From Sva-07 sp963774765 (GTDB lineage: Bacteria > Actinomycetota > Acidimicrobiia > Acidimicrobiales > Ilumatobacteraceae): a stretch of 64,000 nt of DNA. Made by a program: the position numbers and the translations under genes. Within the stretch, counting starts at the first letter, position 1. Every line of letters begins with the position of its first letter. Below the pieces are notes generated by a model, which was given only the letters and a program-made list of their open reading frames with translations, had not been told where the DNA came from and did not search any database. The stretch lies in NCBI GenBank assembly GCA_963774765.1, contig CAVZGP010000011.1, positions 558,001 through 622,000 on the forward strand, read 5' to 3'. Below are positions 17,135-24,196 of the stretch, in pieces.

Positions 17135-18477
17135 GTGACTCCTCGAAGTGAGATCGACCGTGCGCGCCTCACCGAGCAGATGGACGCCGAGCTGCGGCGG
17201 TTCGTCGAGTTGCACCCGAGGTCGGCCGAGCTGGCCGAATCCGGCTGCCGCCACCTGCTCGCCGGTGTGCCGATGCCCTGGATGACCCGCTGGCCGGGAG
17301 CGTTTCCGGTGCATGTGGCGTCGGCCGATGGTGCCCGGTTCGTCGACGTCGATGGCATCGAGTACGTCGACTTCTGCCTCGGTGACACCGGCGCCATGAC
17401 CGGACACGGTGGCGGCGGACTGGCTGCGGCCGTGGGGCGGTCGACGACGATGCTGCCGAGCGAGGATGCCGCCTGGGTCGCCGACGAACTCCACCGGCGT
17501 TTCGGGATGGCGAAGTGGCAGCTGACGACCTCGGCAACCGACGCCAATCGGTTCGTCCTGCGCTTCGCCCGCCACCTCACCGGACGCCCGAAGATCGCGG
17601 TGATCGACTGGTGCTACCACGGCACGGTCGACGAGACGTTGGCGATCCTCGGTGAGCGTGGCCAGGTGATCAGCCGACCGGGAGCGATCGGTCCGCAGGT
17701 CGACCCAGCGGTGACGACTCGAGTGGTTCCCTTCAATGACCTCGACGCCCTCGACGCGCGCTGGCCCACGGCGACGTCGCCGCGCTGCTGCTCGAGCCGG
17801 CGCTCACGAACATCGGCATCGTGCTGCCGCAGCCGGGCTACCACGATGCCGTACGCGAGATCACCCGCGGCCACGGCGTGCTGTTGATCATCGACGAGAC
17901 CCACACGATCTCCGCCGGTCCGGGCGGATGTACGCAGGCGTGGGGGCTCGACCCCGACATCGTCGTGATCGGCAAGCCGATCGGCGGTGGGTTCCCGGTA
18001 GCGACCTATGGCGTCACCGACGAGATCGCTGCGGCGCTCGACCCGGCGCTGCATGGACATGATGCGGACGTCGGGGGAGTGGGCGGCACGCTCGCCGGCA
18101 GCGCGATGGCGACCGCAGCGATCCGGGCCACGTTGTCGACGACGCTGCTCGACGCCGACTACGAGCGGATGATCCCGCTGGCGACTCGCTGGACGGAAGG
18201 AGTGGCGGGGGCGATCGAGGAGCACGGTCTGGCGTGGTCGGTGCAGCAACTCGGGTGTCGTGCCGAGTACTGGTTCTGTCCGCTGCCGACCAATGGCGCG
18301 GACGCCGCAGCCGCGGTCGACGACGAGCTCGACGCGTTCATGCACCTGTGGGCGCTCAACCGGGGGATCCTGATGACCCCGTTTCACAACATGGCGCTGC
18401 TGTCACCGGAGCACACCGAACCCGACGTCGATCGGCACACTGAGGTCTTCGCCGCCGCCCTGGCCGCCCTCACGTGA
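17135..18477 (+). CDS. Class III (PLP) aminotransferase, frameshifted in this sequence
   Basis: About 447 residues of a glutamate-1-semialdehyde-aminomutase-like transaminase fold. The N-terminal part has AELAESGCRHLLAGVPMPW and LTTSATDANRFVLRFAR. The C-terminal part has LLLEPALTNIG, IIDETHTI and the PLP lysine in VVIGKPIGGGFP. They lie in different frames: one base is missing near 17754-17762 (GCGCGC where GCGGCGC is expected). All motifs are intact on both sides, so this is more likely sequence error than decay. GTG at 17135 follows TACCGT by 6 nt. Substrate is not predictable; the family includes amino acid, amine and aminosugar transaminases. Confidence 0.8.
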
Positions 18478-18482
18478 CCGCT

Positions 18483-18524
18483 GCGATGAGCGAACTGACC
18501 GTATACGGCGGTTTCGCTCATCGC
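18483..18524. repeat. Palindromic repeat family A, copy 3
   Basis: A 12-bp perfect inverted repeat, GCGATGAGCGAA (18483-18494) and TTCGCTCATCGC (18513-18524), encloses an 18-nt centre holding the palindrome CCGTATACGG. It lies between the aminotransferase stop and the sirtuin start. It is the best-preserved copy of the three. Confidence 0.85.
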
Positions 18525-18587
18525 GGAGGGATGTTGGCGGGCATCGCGACTTGCCGAACAGCCTGCGTGCGAACCACAGTGTCGGGG

Positions 18588-19340
18588 GTGACTGCCGCTC
18601 TGGTTGCCGCTGCTCGTGACGTGGTCGCCGACGCCCGCCGCGTGGTGGTGCTGACCGGTGCCGGCATCTCCACCGACTCGGGGATCCAGGACTTCCGCGG
18701 CCCGAACGGGCTGTGGACCAAGAACCCGACTGCCGAGAAGGCGGCGGACATCCGCTTCTACCTCAGCGATCCCGAGGTCCGCCGAGCTGCGTGGCAGAAC
18801 CGGCTCACCACGCCGGCGTGGACGGCCGAACCGAACCGTGGGCACGCGGCGATCGTCGAGCTGGAACGGCGGGCGAAGTTGCACGCGTTGGTCACGCAGA
18901 ACATCGACGGATTGCATCAGAAGGCGGGCAACGATCCGTCGAAGGTGATCGAGGTGCACGGCACGGTGTGGTTCACCCGCTGCTGGGACTGCGACGACCG
19001 CCGCTCGATGGACCAGACACTCGAACGGGTCCGGGCTGGCGAGACCGATCCGGCGTGCCTCGAGTGCGGTGGGATCCTCAAGAGCGACACGATCAGTTTC
19101 GGCCAGTCGCTCGTGCCCGAAGTGATCGACCGGGCGATGACGGTCAGCGACGAATGCGACGTGATACTCGCCGTCGGTTCGACCCTGAGCGTGTTCCCCG
19201 CCGCCAACTGCGTCCCGCGGGCAAAGGCCGCCGGGGCGCAGGTGATCATCGTCAACGGCGACGAGACGGCGATGGACCGCTACGCCGACTGGCTCCTCGT
19301 CGGCCGAATCGGCGAGATCCTGCCGATGCTGGTGTCGTGA
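18588..19340 (+). CDS. Sirtuin (NAD-dependent protein deacetylase)
   Basis: A 250-residue Sir2-fold enzyme that removes acyl groups from lysine using NAD. Seen motifs are GAGISTDSGIQDFRG (NAD binding), TQNIDGLH (catalytic region) and the active-site His in HGTVW. Four zinc cysteines lie in CWDCDD and CLECGG, and GSTLSVFPA is also present. GTG at 18588 is chosen because CACAGT lies 7 nt upstream; GTG at 18579 or an upstream ATG would run into the repeat element. The stop overlaps the start of a small lipoprotein gene. Protein targets are unknown, though acetyl-CoA synthetase is common for this family. Confidence 0.92.
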   Translation: MTAALVAAARDVVADARRVVVLTGAGISTDSGIQDFRGPNGLWTKNPTAEKAADIRFYLSDPEVRRAAWQNRLTTPAWTAEPNRGHAAIVELERRAKLHALVTQNIDGLHQKAGNDPSKVIEVHGTVWFTRCWDCDDRRSMDQTLERVRAGETDPACLECGGILKSDTISFGQSLVPEVIDRAMTVSDECDVILAVGSTLSVFPAANCVPRAKAAGAQVIIVNGDETAMDRYADWLLVGRIGEILPMLVS

Positions 19341-19684
19341 GGCTCTTTGCCGTCGTTGTCTGTGCGGTGGCTCTCGTCGCTTCGGGTTGCGGTTCGGACA
19401 GTGATGCGGTGTGCGTGTCGAGCGAGTCGGGCGAGGTGTGCGCCGACGGGAGCGACGGTGGTATCAAGTTCAGCGGCAGCGGGTTGGAGCCTGGATCCGA
19501 GGTTCGAATGGAGAGCGACGAGCTCGGCCAGGTCGTTCTGGTCGCAGAGGCCGACGGCTCGCTCGACCCGAACGGGGCGGCCGGTGTCGTGGCGTTGTTC
19601 GCCGGCACCGAGTTCACCTTCGAGGTGACGGCGATCGACGATCAGGGTCATCCGATCGTCGGCGACATCACCGTGTCGACGTGA
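19337..19684 (+). CDS. Small secreted lipoprotein, function unknown
   Basis: A 115-residue lipoprotein with signal peptide RLFAVVVCAVALVASGC; lipidation is expected at Cys18. The mature part is acidic and predicted beta-rich (GIKFSGSGLEPGSEVRM, FTFEVTAIDDQGH), like a single immunoglobulin-type domain. GTG at 19337 overlaps the sirtuin stop (GTGA), so the genes are probably co-transcribed. The 3' end overlaps the convergent EamA gene by 17 bp. I do not recognise a family. Confidence 0.7.
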   Translation: MRLFAVVVCAVALVASGCGSDSDAVCVSSESGEVCADGSDGGIKFSGSGLEPGSEVRMESDELGQVVLVAEADGSLDPNGAAGVVALFAGTEFTFEVTAIDDQGHPIVGDITVST

Positions 19685-20600
19685 CCGGACGCTTCGAGGC
19701 CGTCGCTGTCTTGCGGCTCGCAAGAACCGCCCCACCGATCACGAAGCCCACGCCGACGAGCTCCAACGCGACCACCTCGTCGCTCCGGAACGCCACGCCG
19801 AGCACGAGCGCAACCACTGGAATCACGTAGGTGATGAACGAGGCTCTGGTCGATCCGACTCGGCCCACGAGCGAGCCCATCAGCGCGAACGCAATGCCCG
19901 TGCCGACGACGCCGAGCACCGCGACCGCCAGGATCGGCCCGACCTCCCAGCTCGCATCGTCGATCTGCCAGAGCCCGTAGGGCGTGGTCCAGACAGTGGC
20001 GAGGGCGAGCACCTTGGCCATCAGGTTCACCGACCCGTAGCGCTGTTGCATCGGCCCGGCGAGCGTGACGGCGAAGCCGTAGCAGACGGTTGCCAGCACG
20101 ACGAGCGCCACACCGAACGTCTCGCTCGACCCGTCGCCGATCGACGGAAGGCTCACCATCACCACGCCGACGAAGCCGACGGCGATACCGAGCAGTTGGG
20201 CACCGCGGGTGGGTTGGCGGAGCAGCACCATCGCGAAGATCGCCGCGAAGATCGGGGTGCCGCCGTTGAGGAGGCCCGCGACGGCCGACGAGATGTGCTG
20301 CTCGGCGATCGGGAACAGGGTGAAGGGAATGGCCACCCAGACGACCGAAAGGGTGACGAGCTGTAGCCGATCCTCGCCGCGGATCTTCGTGTGTTGCCGT
20401 GGGAGTGGGAGCACGGCGAGAGCCAGCGCGCCGAGCCCGACGCGCATCAGTGTGATCACACCGGGCGGGAGGGCGTCGAGCCCGATGTCGATGAACAGGA
20501 ACGACGCACCCCAGATGGCCGCCACCGACAGGAACAGTCCCCAATCGGCCGACGTGAACTGGTCGTCGACGGAGGGCGGCGCGTTGGTCGCGGTGGTCAC
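19668..20600 (-). CDS. EamA (DMT superfamily) transporter
   Basis: A 310-residue membrane protein with ten predicted helices in two EamA repeats (for example WGLFLSVAAIWGASFLFIDIGL at the start). It probably exports amino acids or other small metabolites; substrate is unknown. GTG at 20598-20600 is chosen because TACCGT lies 6 nt upstream on the minus strand. A longer reading would begin inside the palindrome at 20619-20653 and is unlikely. It is one of three EamA genes in the window, all different in sequence. Confidence 0.85.
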   Translation of the reverse strand: MTTATNAPPSVDDQFTSADWGLFLSVAAIWGASFLFIDIGLDALPPGVITLMRVGLGALALAVLPLPRQHTKIRGEDRLQLVTLSVVWVAIPFTLFPIAEQHISSAVAGLLNGGTPIFAAIFAMVLLRQPTRGAQLLGIAVGFVGVVMVSLPSIGDGSSETFGVALVVLATVCYGFAVTLAGPMQQRYGSVNLMAKVLALATVWTTPYGLWQIDDASWEVGPILAVAVLGVVGTGIAFALMGSLVGRVGSTRASFITYVIPVVALVLGVAFRSDEVVALELVGVGFVIGGAVLASRKTATASKRPVTSTR

Positions 20601-20606
20601 GCCGGC

Positions 20607-20612
20607 ACGGTA
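20607..20612 (-). promoter_or_regulatory. Leaderless -10 box of the EamA gene
   Basis: TACCGT on the minus strand, 6 nt before GTG at 20598-20600. It lies between the start codon and palindrome B1. Confidence 0.55.
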
Positions 20613-20618
20613 TCGGGA

Positions 20619-20653
20619 CGATTTCACCAGGGGTCAGACCCCTGGTGAAATCG
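20619..20653. terminator. Palindromic hairpin family B, copy B1 (TCAGA loop)
   Basis: A perfect 15-bp stem, CGATTTCACCAGGGG and its complement, around the loop TCAGA (TCTGA on the other strand). It lies just downstream of the secreted-protein gene end and upstream of the EamA promoter. There is no T-tract, so either a terminator or a mobile REP-like element is possible. Confidence 0.75.
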
Positions 20654-20676
20654 CGGCGAACGAACAGTTGCGGTGC

Positions 20677-21717
20677 TCAGCCGGTCCGGCACTCCTTCGT
20701 GCCGTCCATCTGATCGATGCACAACTCCGGTTCCTCGCCGGGTGCGAGCTCACTGTCGGTCAGCGCAGCGACCGTCGGTGTTCCGGCCAGGACCGTTGCG
20801 ACGAGCGACCAGAGCGACGATTGACTGGCCAAACCGCTGCCGGAGTTGCACCCGAAACGCGCGCGCACCTGATGGCTTCCTGCGGGCACCGGCGAAGCGG
20901 TGACGCCCTGGAGCACGATCTGTGGAAAGTTCGTCGCGCTGAACGAGTCGACGCCCGCGACGCTGAATCCTTCGCCGATGAGGATGATCGACGATCTGAC
21001 CGCGACCCCGTCGACCTCCAACCAGCCATAGAAGCCCGCCACGCCAGAGGTCGTACAATTCAGGCTGCCCGAGCCGATCCATTTCAGTTCCATGTTGCCG
21101 GAGACGGTCGTCGAGATCGTCGTGGTGCCCAAGGTGAGCTGCACCGGCGGCAAGAGGAACGTCGGCGATGCCCCGTTGGCGGCGACCGTCTCCTCGCGGT
21201 AGCGGTCGTCGTGGTTGTGGTCTTCGTAGTAGCCGACGATGTCGACGAGGACGTTGACAGTGCCGGCGTGGTTGTAGATGCCGATGGTGCCGGTCGCGGA
21301 CAGCTTGACCGTTACCTGGTTGGGGGTGGGAGGCTGTCCGCCGATCCAGTTCAGATTGGACGCGAGTGGCCGTGGCTGATCGGCTGGGAACACCGTGAGG
21401 AAGGACCCCGAGGTCGGGTTGGTGACGGTGAAGTTGGTGGCGATTGCGACAGCGCCGGCCGGGATGTTGCATTGGCCGTTGGCACCTCGCACGGCGAAAG
21501 TTGCGGTTTCGGCAGCACCGATGGGCGTCGAGCGCGTGCCGACGGTGTCGGGTGCTGGTCGGGTGTCGAGCAGTCGGCACGGGGTGATCGGGATCAGGAC
21601 GGGTTTGGCGCCGGTGCTGACGGTGGCGTTGGCGATCTGGAGGCCGCCGGCGCCGAGGGTGATGGCCAGGACGGCACCGAATGCCGCCCAGCGGGAACGC
21701 ATCGTGAAGTTGGTCAT
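20677..21717 (-). CDS. Secreted protein with one VDVAGY-type repeat domain
   Basis: A 346-residue exported protein with signal peptide MRSRWAAFGAVLAITLGAGG. It has one repeat domain of about 130 residues bounded by PCRLLDTRPAPDTVG and VNVLVDIVGYYEDHNHDDRY, with NFTVTNPTSGSFLTVFPAD and PRPLASNLNW inside. A second beta-rich domain follows, with cysteine pairs (SLNC, RFGC and two near the end). The same repeat occurs three times in the protein at 32497-34788. ATG at 21715-21717 has GAAGGAG upstream. Likely a cell-surface or matrix protein; the ligand is unknown. Confidence 0.8.
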   Translation of the reverse strand: MTNFTMRSRWAAFGAVLAITLGAGGLQIANATVSTGAKPVLIPITPCRLLDTRPAPDTVGTRSTPIGAAETATFAVRGANGQCNIPAGAVAIATNFTVTNPTSGSFLTVFPADQPRPLASNLNWIGGQPPTPNQVTVKLSATGTIGIYNHAGTVNVLVDIVGYYEDHNHDDRYREETVAANGASPTFLLPPVQLTLGTTTISTTVSGNMELKWIGSGSLNCTTSGVAGFYGWLEVDGVAVRSSIILIGEGFSVAGVDSFSATNFPQIVLQGVTASPVPAGSHQVRARFGCNSGSGLASQSSLWSLVATVLAGTPTVAALTDSELAPGEEPELCIDQMDGTKECRTG

Positions 21718-21864
21718 GCGCGACGGTACTCCTTCGTGTTGGCGTCGGTGACCGGATGTCACGCCGCAATCGCTTGCTGCGCTGGCTGTCCGGCGCGGCG
21801 GTCGCAGTACTCACGCGGGCACGGGCGCGGGTCGGGGTGGGTGATCCCCGAAGGCAGCCGTGGG

Positions 21865-21870
21865 TACGAT
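21865..21870 (+). promoter_or_regulatory. Leaderless -10 box of the RDD gene
   Basis: TACGAT, 6 nt before ATG at 21877. The 150 bp between the divergent secreted-protein and RDD genes shows no other clear signal. Confidence 0.6.
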
Positions 21871-21876
21871 TGGCTC

Positions 21877-22974
21877 ATGGGCGACCGTGACCACCCACGG
21901 GGTGTGTTCCAGCGCCCGTTCGACGCGATCGCGTCCTTGGTCGTTCCCGTCGTCGCCGACGCAGTCGATCCCGACGATCTGGTCGATCGAATCGATGTCA
22001 ACGCGCTGCTCGACCGCATCGACCTCGATGCGCTGATGAACCGCATCGACCTCGACCGCCTGATCGGTCGGCTCGACGTGGACGCAATCGTCGACCGGGT
22101 CGACGTCGAGCGGATCGTGTCCCGTCTGGATCTCGATGCCATCGTCGATCGCGTCGACGTCGATCGCGTGGTCGCCCGCGTCGACCTCGACGCGGCTGCG
22201 GATCGGATCGACGTCGACCGCGTGGTCGCTCGGGTCGACGTGGACGCGATCGCCGCCTCGCTCGACATCGACGCAATCGTTGCGCAGAGCACCAAGGGGG
22301 TGATGGGGAGGTTCACCGATCTCCTGCGTCGTCAGGTGGTCGGCGTCGACGAGATCGCGATGCGTGGCGTGAATCGGGTGCTCCGGCGCGACTACGCGTC
22401 TCTCCCGGTGGGGCCTCCGTTGGACGGCGGCCACGATGAACGCGACAGCGGCGTCTCGACCATGAGCGGTCGCTATGCGGGGCCGATCTCGCGCATCGGC
22501 GCCCTCGGGCTCGACCTGTTCGTGATCTCATCGACGTTCACGCTGTTGCTCGCCGGCATCGTGTATCTCATCGATCTGCTGTTCGGCGCGACCGTCGACT
22601 CGAGCGGGGCGTGGGTCCCGACGGCGCTCCTTCTGACGTACGGGTTCACCTACTTCTGGCTCTCTCAGGCGCTCACCGGACGCACGATTTCGCAGGCGCT
22701 CGTTGGCGTCAAGGTGATCCGCAGCGACGGGCAACCGCTGAGTCCCGGCGCCGCGGCGATCCGCACGATCGTGTTGCCGTTCAGTTTTCTGCTGCTCGGC
22801 GTGGGGGCACTGATGGTCCTCGTCGACCGTCGGCGACGGGCGCTGCACGACATTGCGGCCCGATCGACGGTGGTCTACGACTGGGGTGACCGTCCCGCCG
22901 CTCTGCCGGCCCCGCTCACGAGGTTCCTCGACCGCAAGGAGGCCTCACCTCCGGCCGCGACGAACCATCGGTAG
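21877..22974 (+). CDS. RDD membrane protein with an N-terminal nonapeptide repeat
   Basis: A 365-residue protein. Residues 31-138 are twelve nine-residue units with the pattern D(V/L)D-x-(L/I/V)-(V/L/I)-x-R-(I/V/L), for example DVDAIVDRV and DLDALMNRI. A conserved linker (TDLLRRQVVGVDEIAMRGVN) leads to an RDD domain of three or four helices starting GRYAGPISRIGALGLDLFVIS, with the Arg and Asp that name the family. The repeat looks like a regular solenoid or membrane-associated beta/helix surface. TACGAT lies 6 nt before ATG. RDD domains are linked to transport or membrane-stress roles, but the function here is unknown. Confidence 0.85.
   Translation: MGDRDHPRGVFQRPFDAIASLVVPVVADAVDPDDLVDRIDVNALLDRIDLDALMNRIDLDRLIGRLDVDAIVDRVDVERIVSRLDLDAIVDRVDVDRVVARVDLDAAADRIDVDRVVARVDVDAIAASLDIDAIVAQSTKGVMGRFTDLLRRQVVGVDEIAMRGVNRVLRRDYASLPVGPPLDGGHDERDSGVSTMSGRYAGPISRIGALGLDLFVISSTFTLLLAGIVYLIDLLFGATVDSSGAWVPTALLLTYGFTYFWLSQALTGRTISQALVGVKVIRSDGQPLSPGAAAIRTIVLPFSFLLLGVGALMVLVDRRRRALHDIAARSTVVYDWGDRPAALPAPLTRFLDRKEASPPAATNHR
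21967..22290 (+). repeat. 27-bp coding repeat, twelve copies
   Basis: Twelve in-frame 27-bp units encode the nonapeptide array of the RDD protein. DNA units are diverged by synonymous and conservative changes while the protein pattern holds, so selection acts on the peptide. The last unit is degenerate (DIDAIVAQS). Confidence 0.85.
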
Positions 22975-23002
22975 CGGCGGTTTCGAAACCCGACCGACTT
23001 GG

Positions 23003-23008
23003 TAGGCT
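23003..23008 (+). promoter_or_regulatory. Leaderless -10 box of the rhodanese-MoeB gene
   Basis: TAGGCT, 6 nt before ATG at 23015. Confidence 0.6.
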
Positions 23009-23014
23009 TTCGGG

Positions 23015-24178
23015 ATGGCAACGTTCCGTGACCTGCTCGCCGCTGCGAAATCGGAGATCCGCGAGATCGACCCCGAGGGCGCCGCGGCTCAGATCGAATC
23101 CGGTGCGATCGCCCTCGACGTGCGCGAACCGGACGAATACGAAGAGGGAGCGATCCCCGGCGCGATCCACATCCCTCGCGGGCACCTCGAAGCGCAGATC
23201 GAGAACCGGATCGCCGACAAGTCCGCCCCCATCGTGGTGTACTGCGCCGGTGGAGTGCGTTCGGCGTTCGCCGCAGTCACCCTCGCGCAGCTCGGTTTCA
23301 CCGACGTCGAATCGATGGCCGGCGGATTCGGCCGATGGAAGGACGAGGGCCGCCCGTGGAAGCAGCCCGCATCGCTGACCCCCGAGCAGAACAACCGCTA
23401 CAAGCGCCACCTGCTGCTGCCCGAAGTCGGAGTCGAAGGACAGGTCAAGTTGCTCGACGCCAAGGTGCTGATGCTCGGCGCCGGCGGCCTCGGGTCACCG
23501 GCGGCGCTCTATCTCGCGGCCGCCGGTGTCGGCACGATCGGCATCGTCGACATGGACGAGGTCGACTCGTCGAACCTGCAACGCCAGATCCTGCACAACA
23601 TCGACCGCATCGGAGATCGCAAGGTCGATTCGGCGAAGAAGACGCTGACGATGCTCAACCCCGACGTCGACGTGGTCACCTACGACACCCGTCTCGACGC
23701 GTCGAACATCATCGACATCATCTCCGGCTACGACGTGATCGTCGATGGTGCCGACAACTTCCCGAGCCGCTACCTGCTCAACGACGCCAGCGTCAAGCTC
23801 GGCATCCCGGTCGTGCACGGATCGATCTTCCGTTTCGAGGGCATGGTCAGCGTGTTCCACCCGACGCAGGGCCCGACGTACCGCGACATGGTGCCGCAGC
23901 CACCGCCGGCCGAGCTCGCCCCGAGCTGCGCCGAAGCCGGGGTGCTCGGCGTGCTGCCCGGCATCATCGGTTCGATCCAGGCGCTCGAGACGATCAAGGT
24001 CATCCTCGGCCTCGGCGAACCGTTGATCGGGCGCATCCTCACCGTCGACACCAACGACATGGAGTTCCGGGTGTTCAACCTGAAGCCCGACCCGGCCAAC
24101 GAGGTCACCTACGCCAACCGCGACCGCATCGAAATCCACGAACTCGACGGTCTCTGCGCCCCCGGGTTGTCGCACTGA
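23015..24178 (+). CDS. Rhodanese-MoeB/ThiF fusion (MoeZ-like sulfur-carrier activating protein)
   Basis: A 387-residue two-domain enzyme. Residues 1-115 are a rhodanese domain with active cysteine in VVYCAGGVRS. Residues 125-387 are an E1-like ThiF/MoeB domain with GAGGLGSPAALYL (ATP binding), DEVDSSNLQRQI and the catalytic cysteine region PSCAEAGVLGVLPG. It would adenylate a ubiquitin-like sulfur carrier (MoaD, ThiS or CysO type) and deliver sulfur. The usual MoeZ order is MoeB then rhodanese; here it is reversed. The zinc CxxC seen in E. coli MoeB is replaced (GPTYRDM), as in mycobacterial MoeZ. Confidence 0.88.
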   Translation: MATFRDLLAAAKSEIREIDPEGAAAQIESGAIALDVREPDEYEEGAIPGAIHIPRGHLEAQIENRIADKSAPIVVYCAGGVRSAFAAVTLAQLGFTDVESMAGGFGRWKDEGRPWKQPASLTPEQNNRYKRHLLLPEVGVEGQVKLLDAKVLMLGAGGLGSPAALYLAAAGVGTIGIVDMDEVDSSNLQRQILHNIDRIGDRKVDSAKKTLTMLNPDVDVVTYDTRLDASNIIDIISGYDVIVDGADNFPSRYLLNDASVKLGIPVVHGSIFRFEGMVSVFHPTQGPTYRDMVPQPPPAELAPSCAEAGVLGVLPGIIGSIQALETIKVILGLGEPLIGRILTVDTNDMEFRVFNLKPDPANEVTYANRDRIEIHELDGLCAPGLSH

Positions 24179-24196
24179 CCGAGAGCAGCCGACGCG

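Noticed and set aside
17135..18477. Aminotransferase as a pseudogene
   Set aside because: All motifs on both sides are intact and six other genes show the same kind of single-base break, so sequence error is the simpler explanation.
18588..19340. Sirtuin as part of an anti-phage defence system
   Set aside because: It is a canonical zinc-containing deacetylase with no SIR2-fusion domain, and its neighbours are housekeeping genes and a small lipoprotein. The HNH gene is 18 kb away.
20619..20653. Palindrome B1 as a standard intrinsic terminator
   Set aside because: There is no T-tract on either side, and the shared TCTGA loop with three other hairpins suggests something more specific. It may still stop transcription.
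21967..22290. 27-bp repeats as a CRISPR-like array
   Set aside because: The repeats are in frame, without spacers, and encode a regular nonapeptide in the RDD protein.
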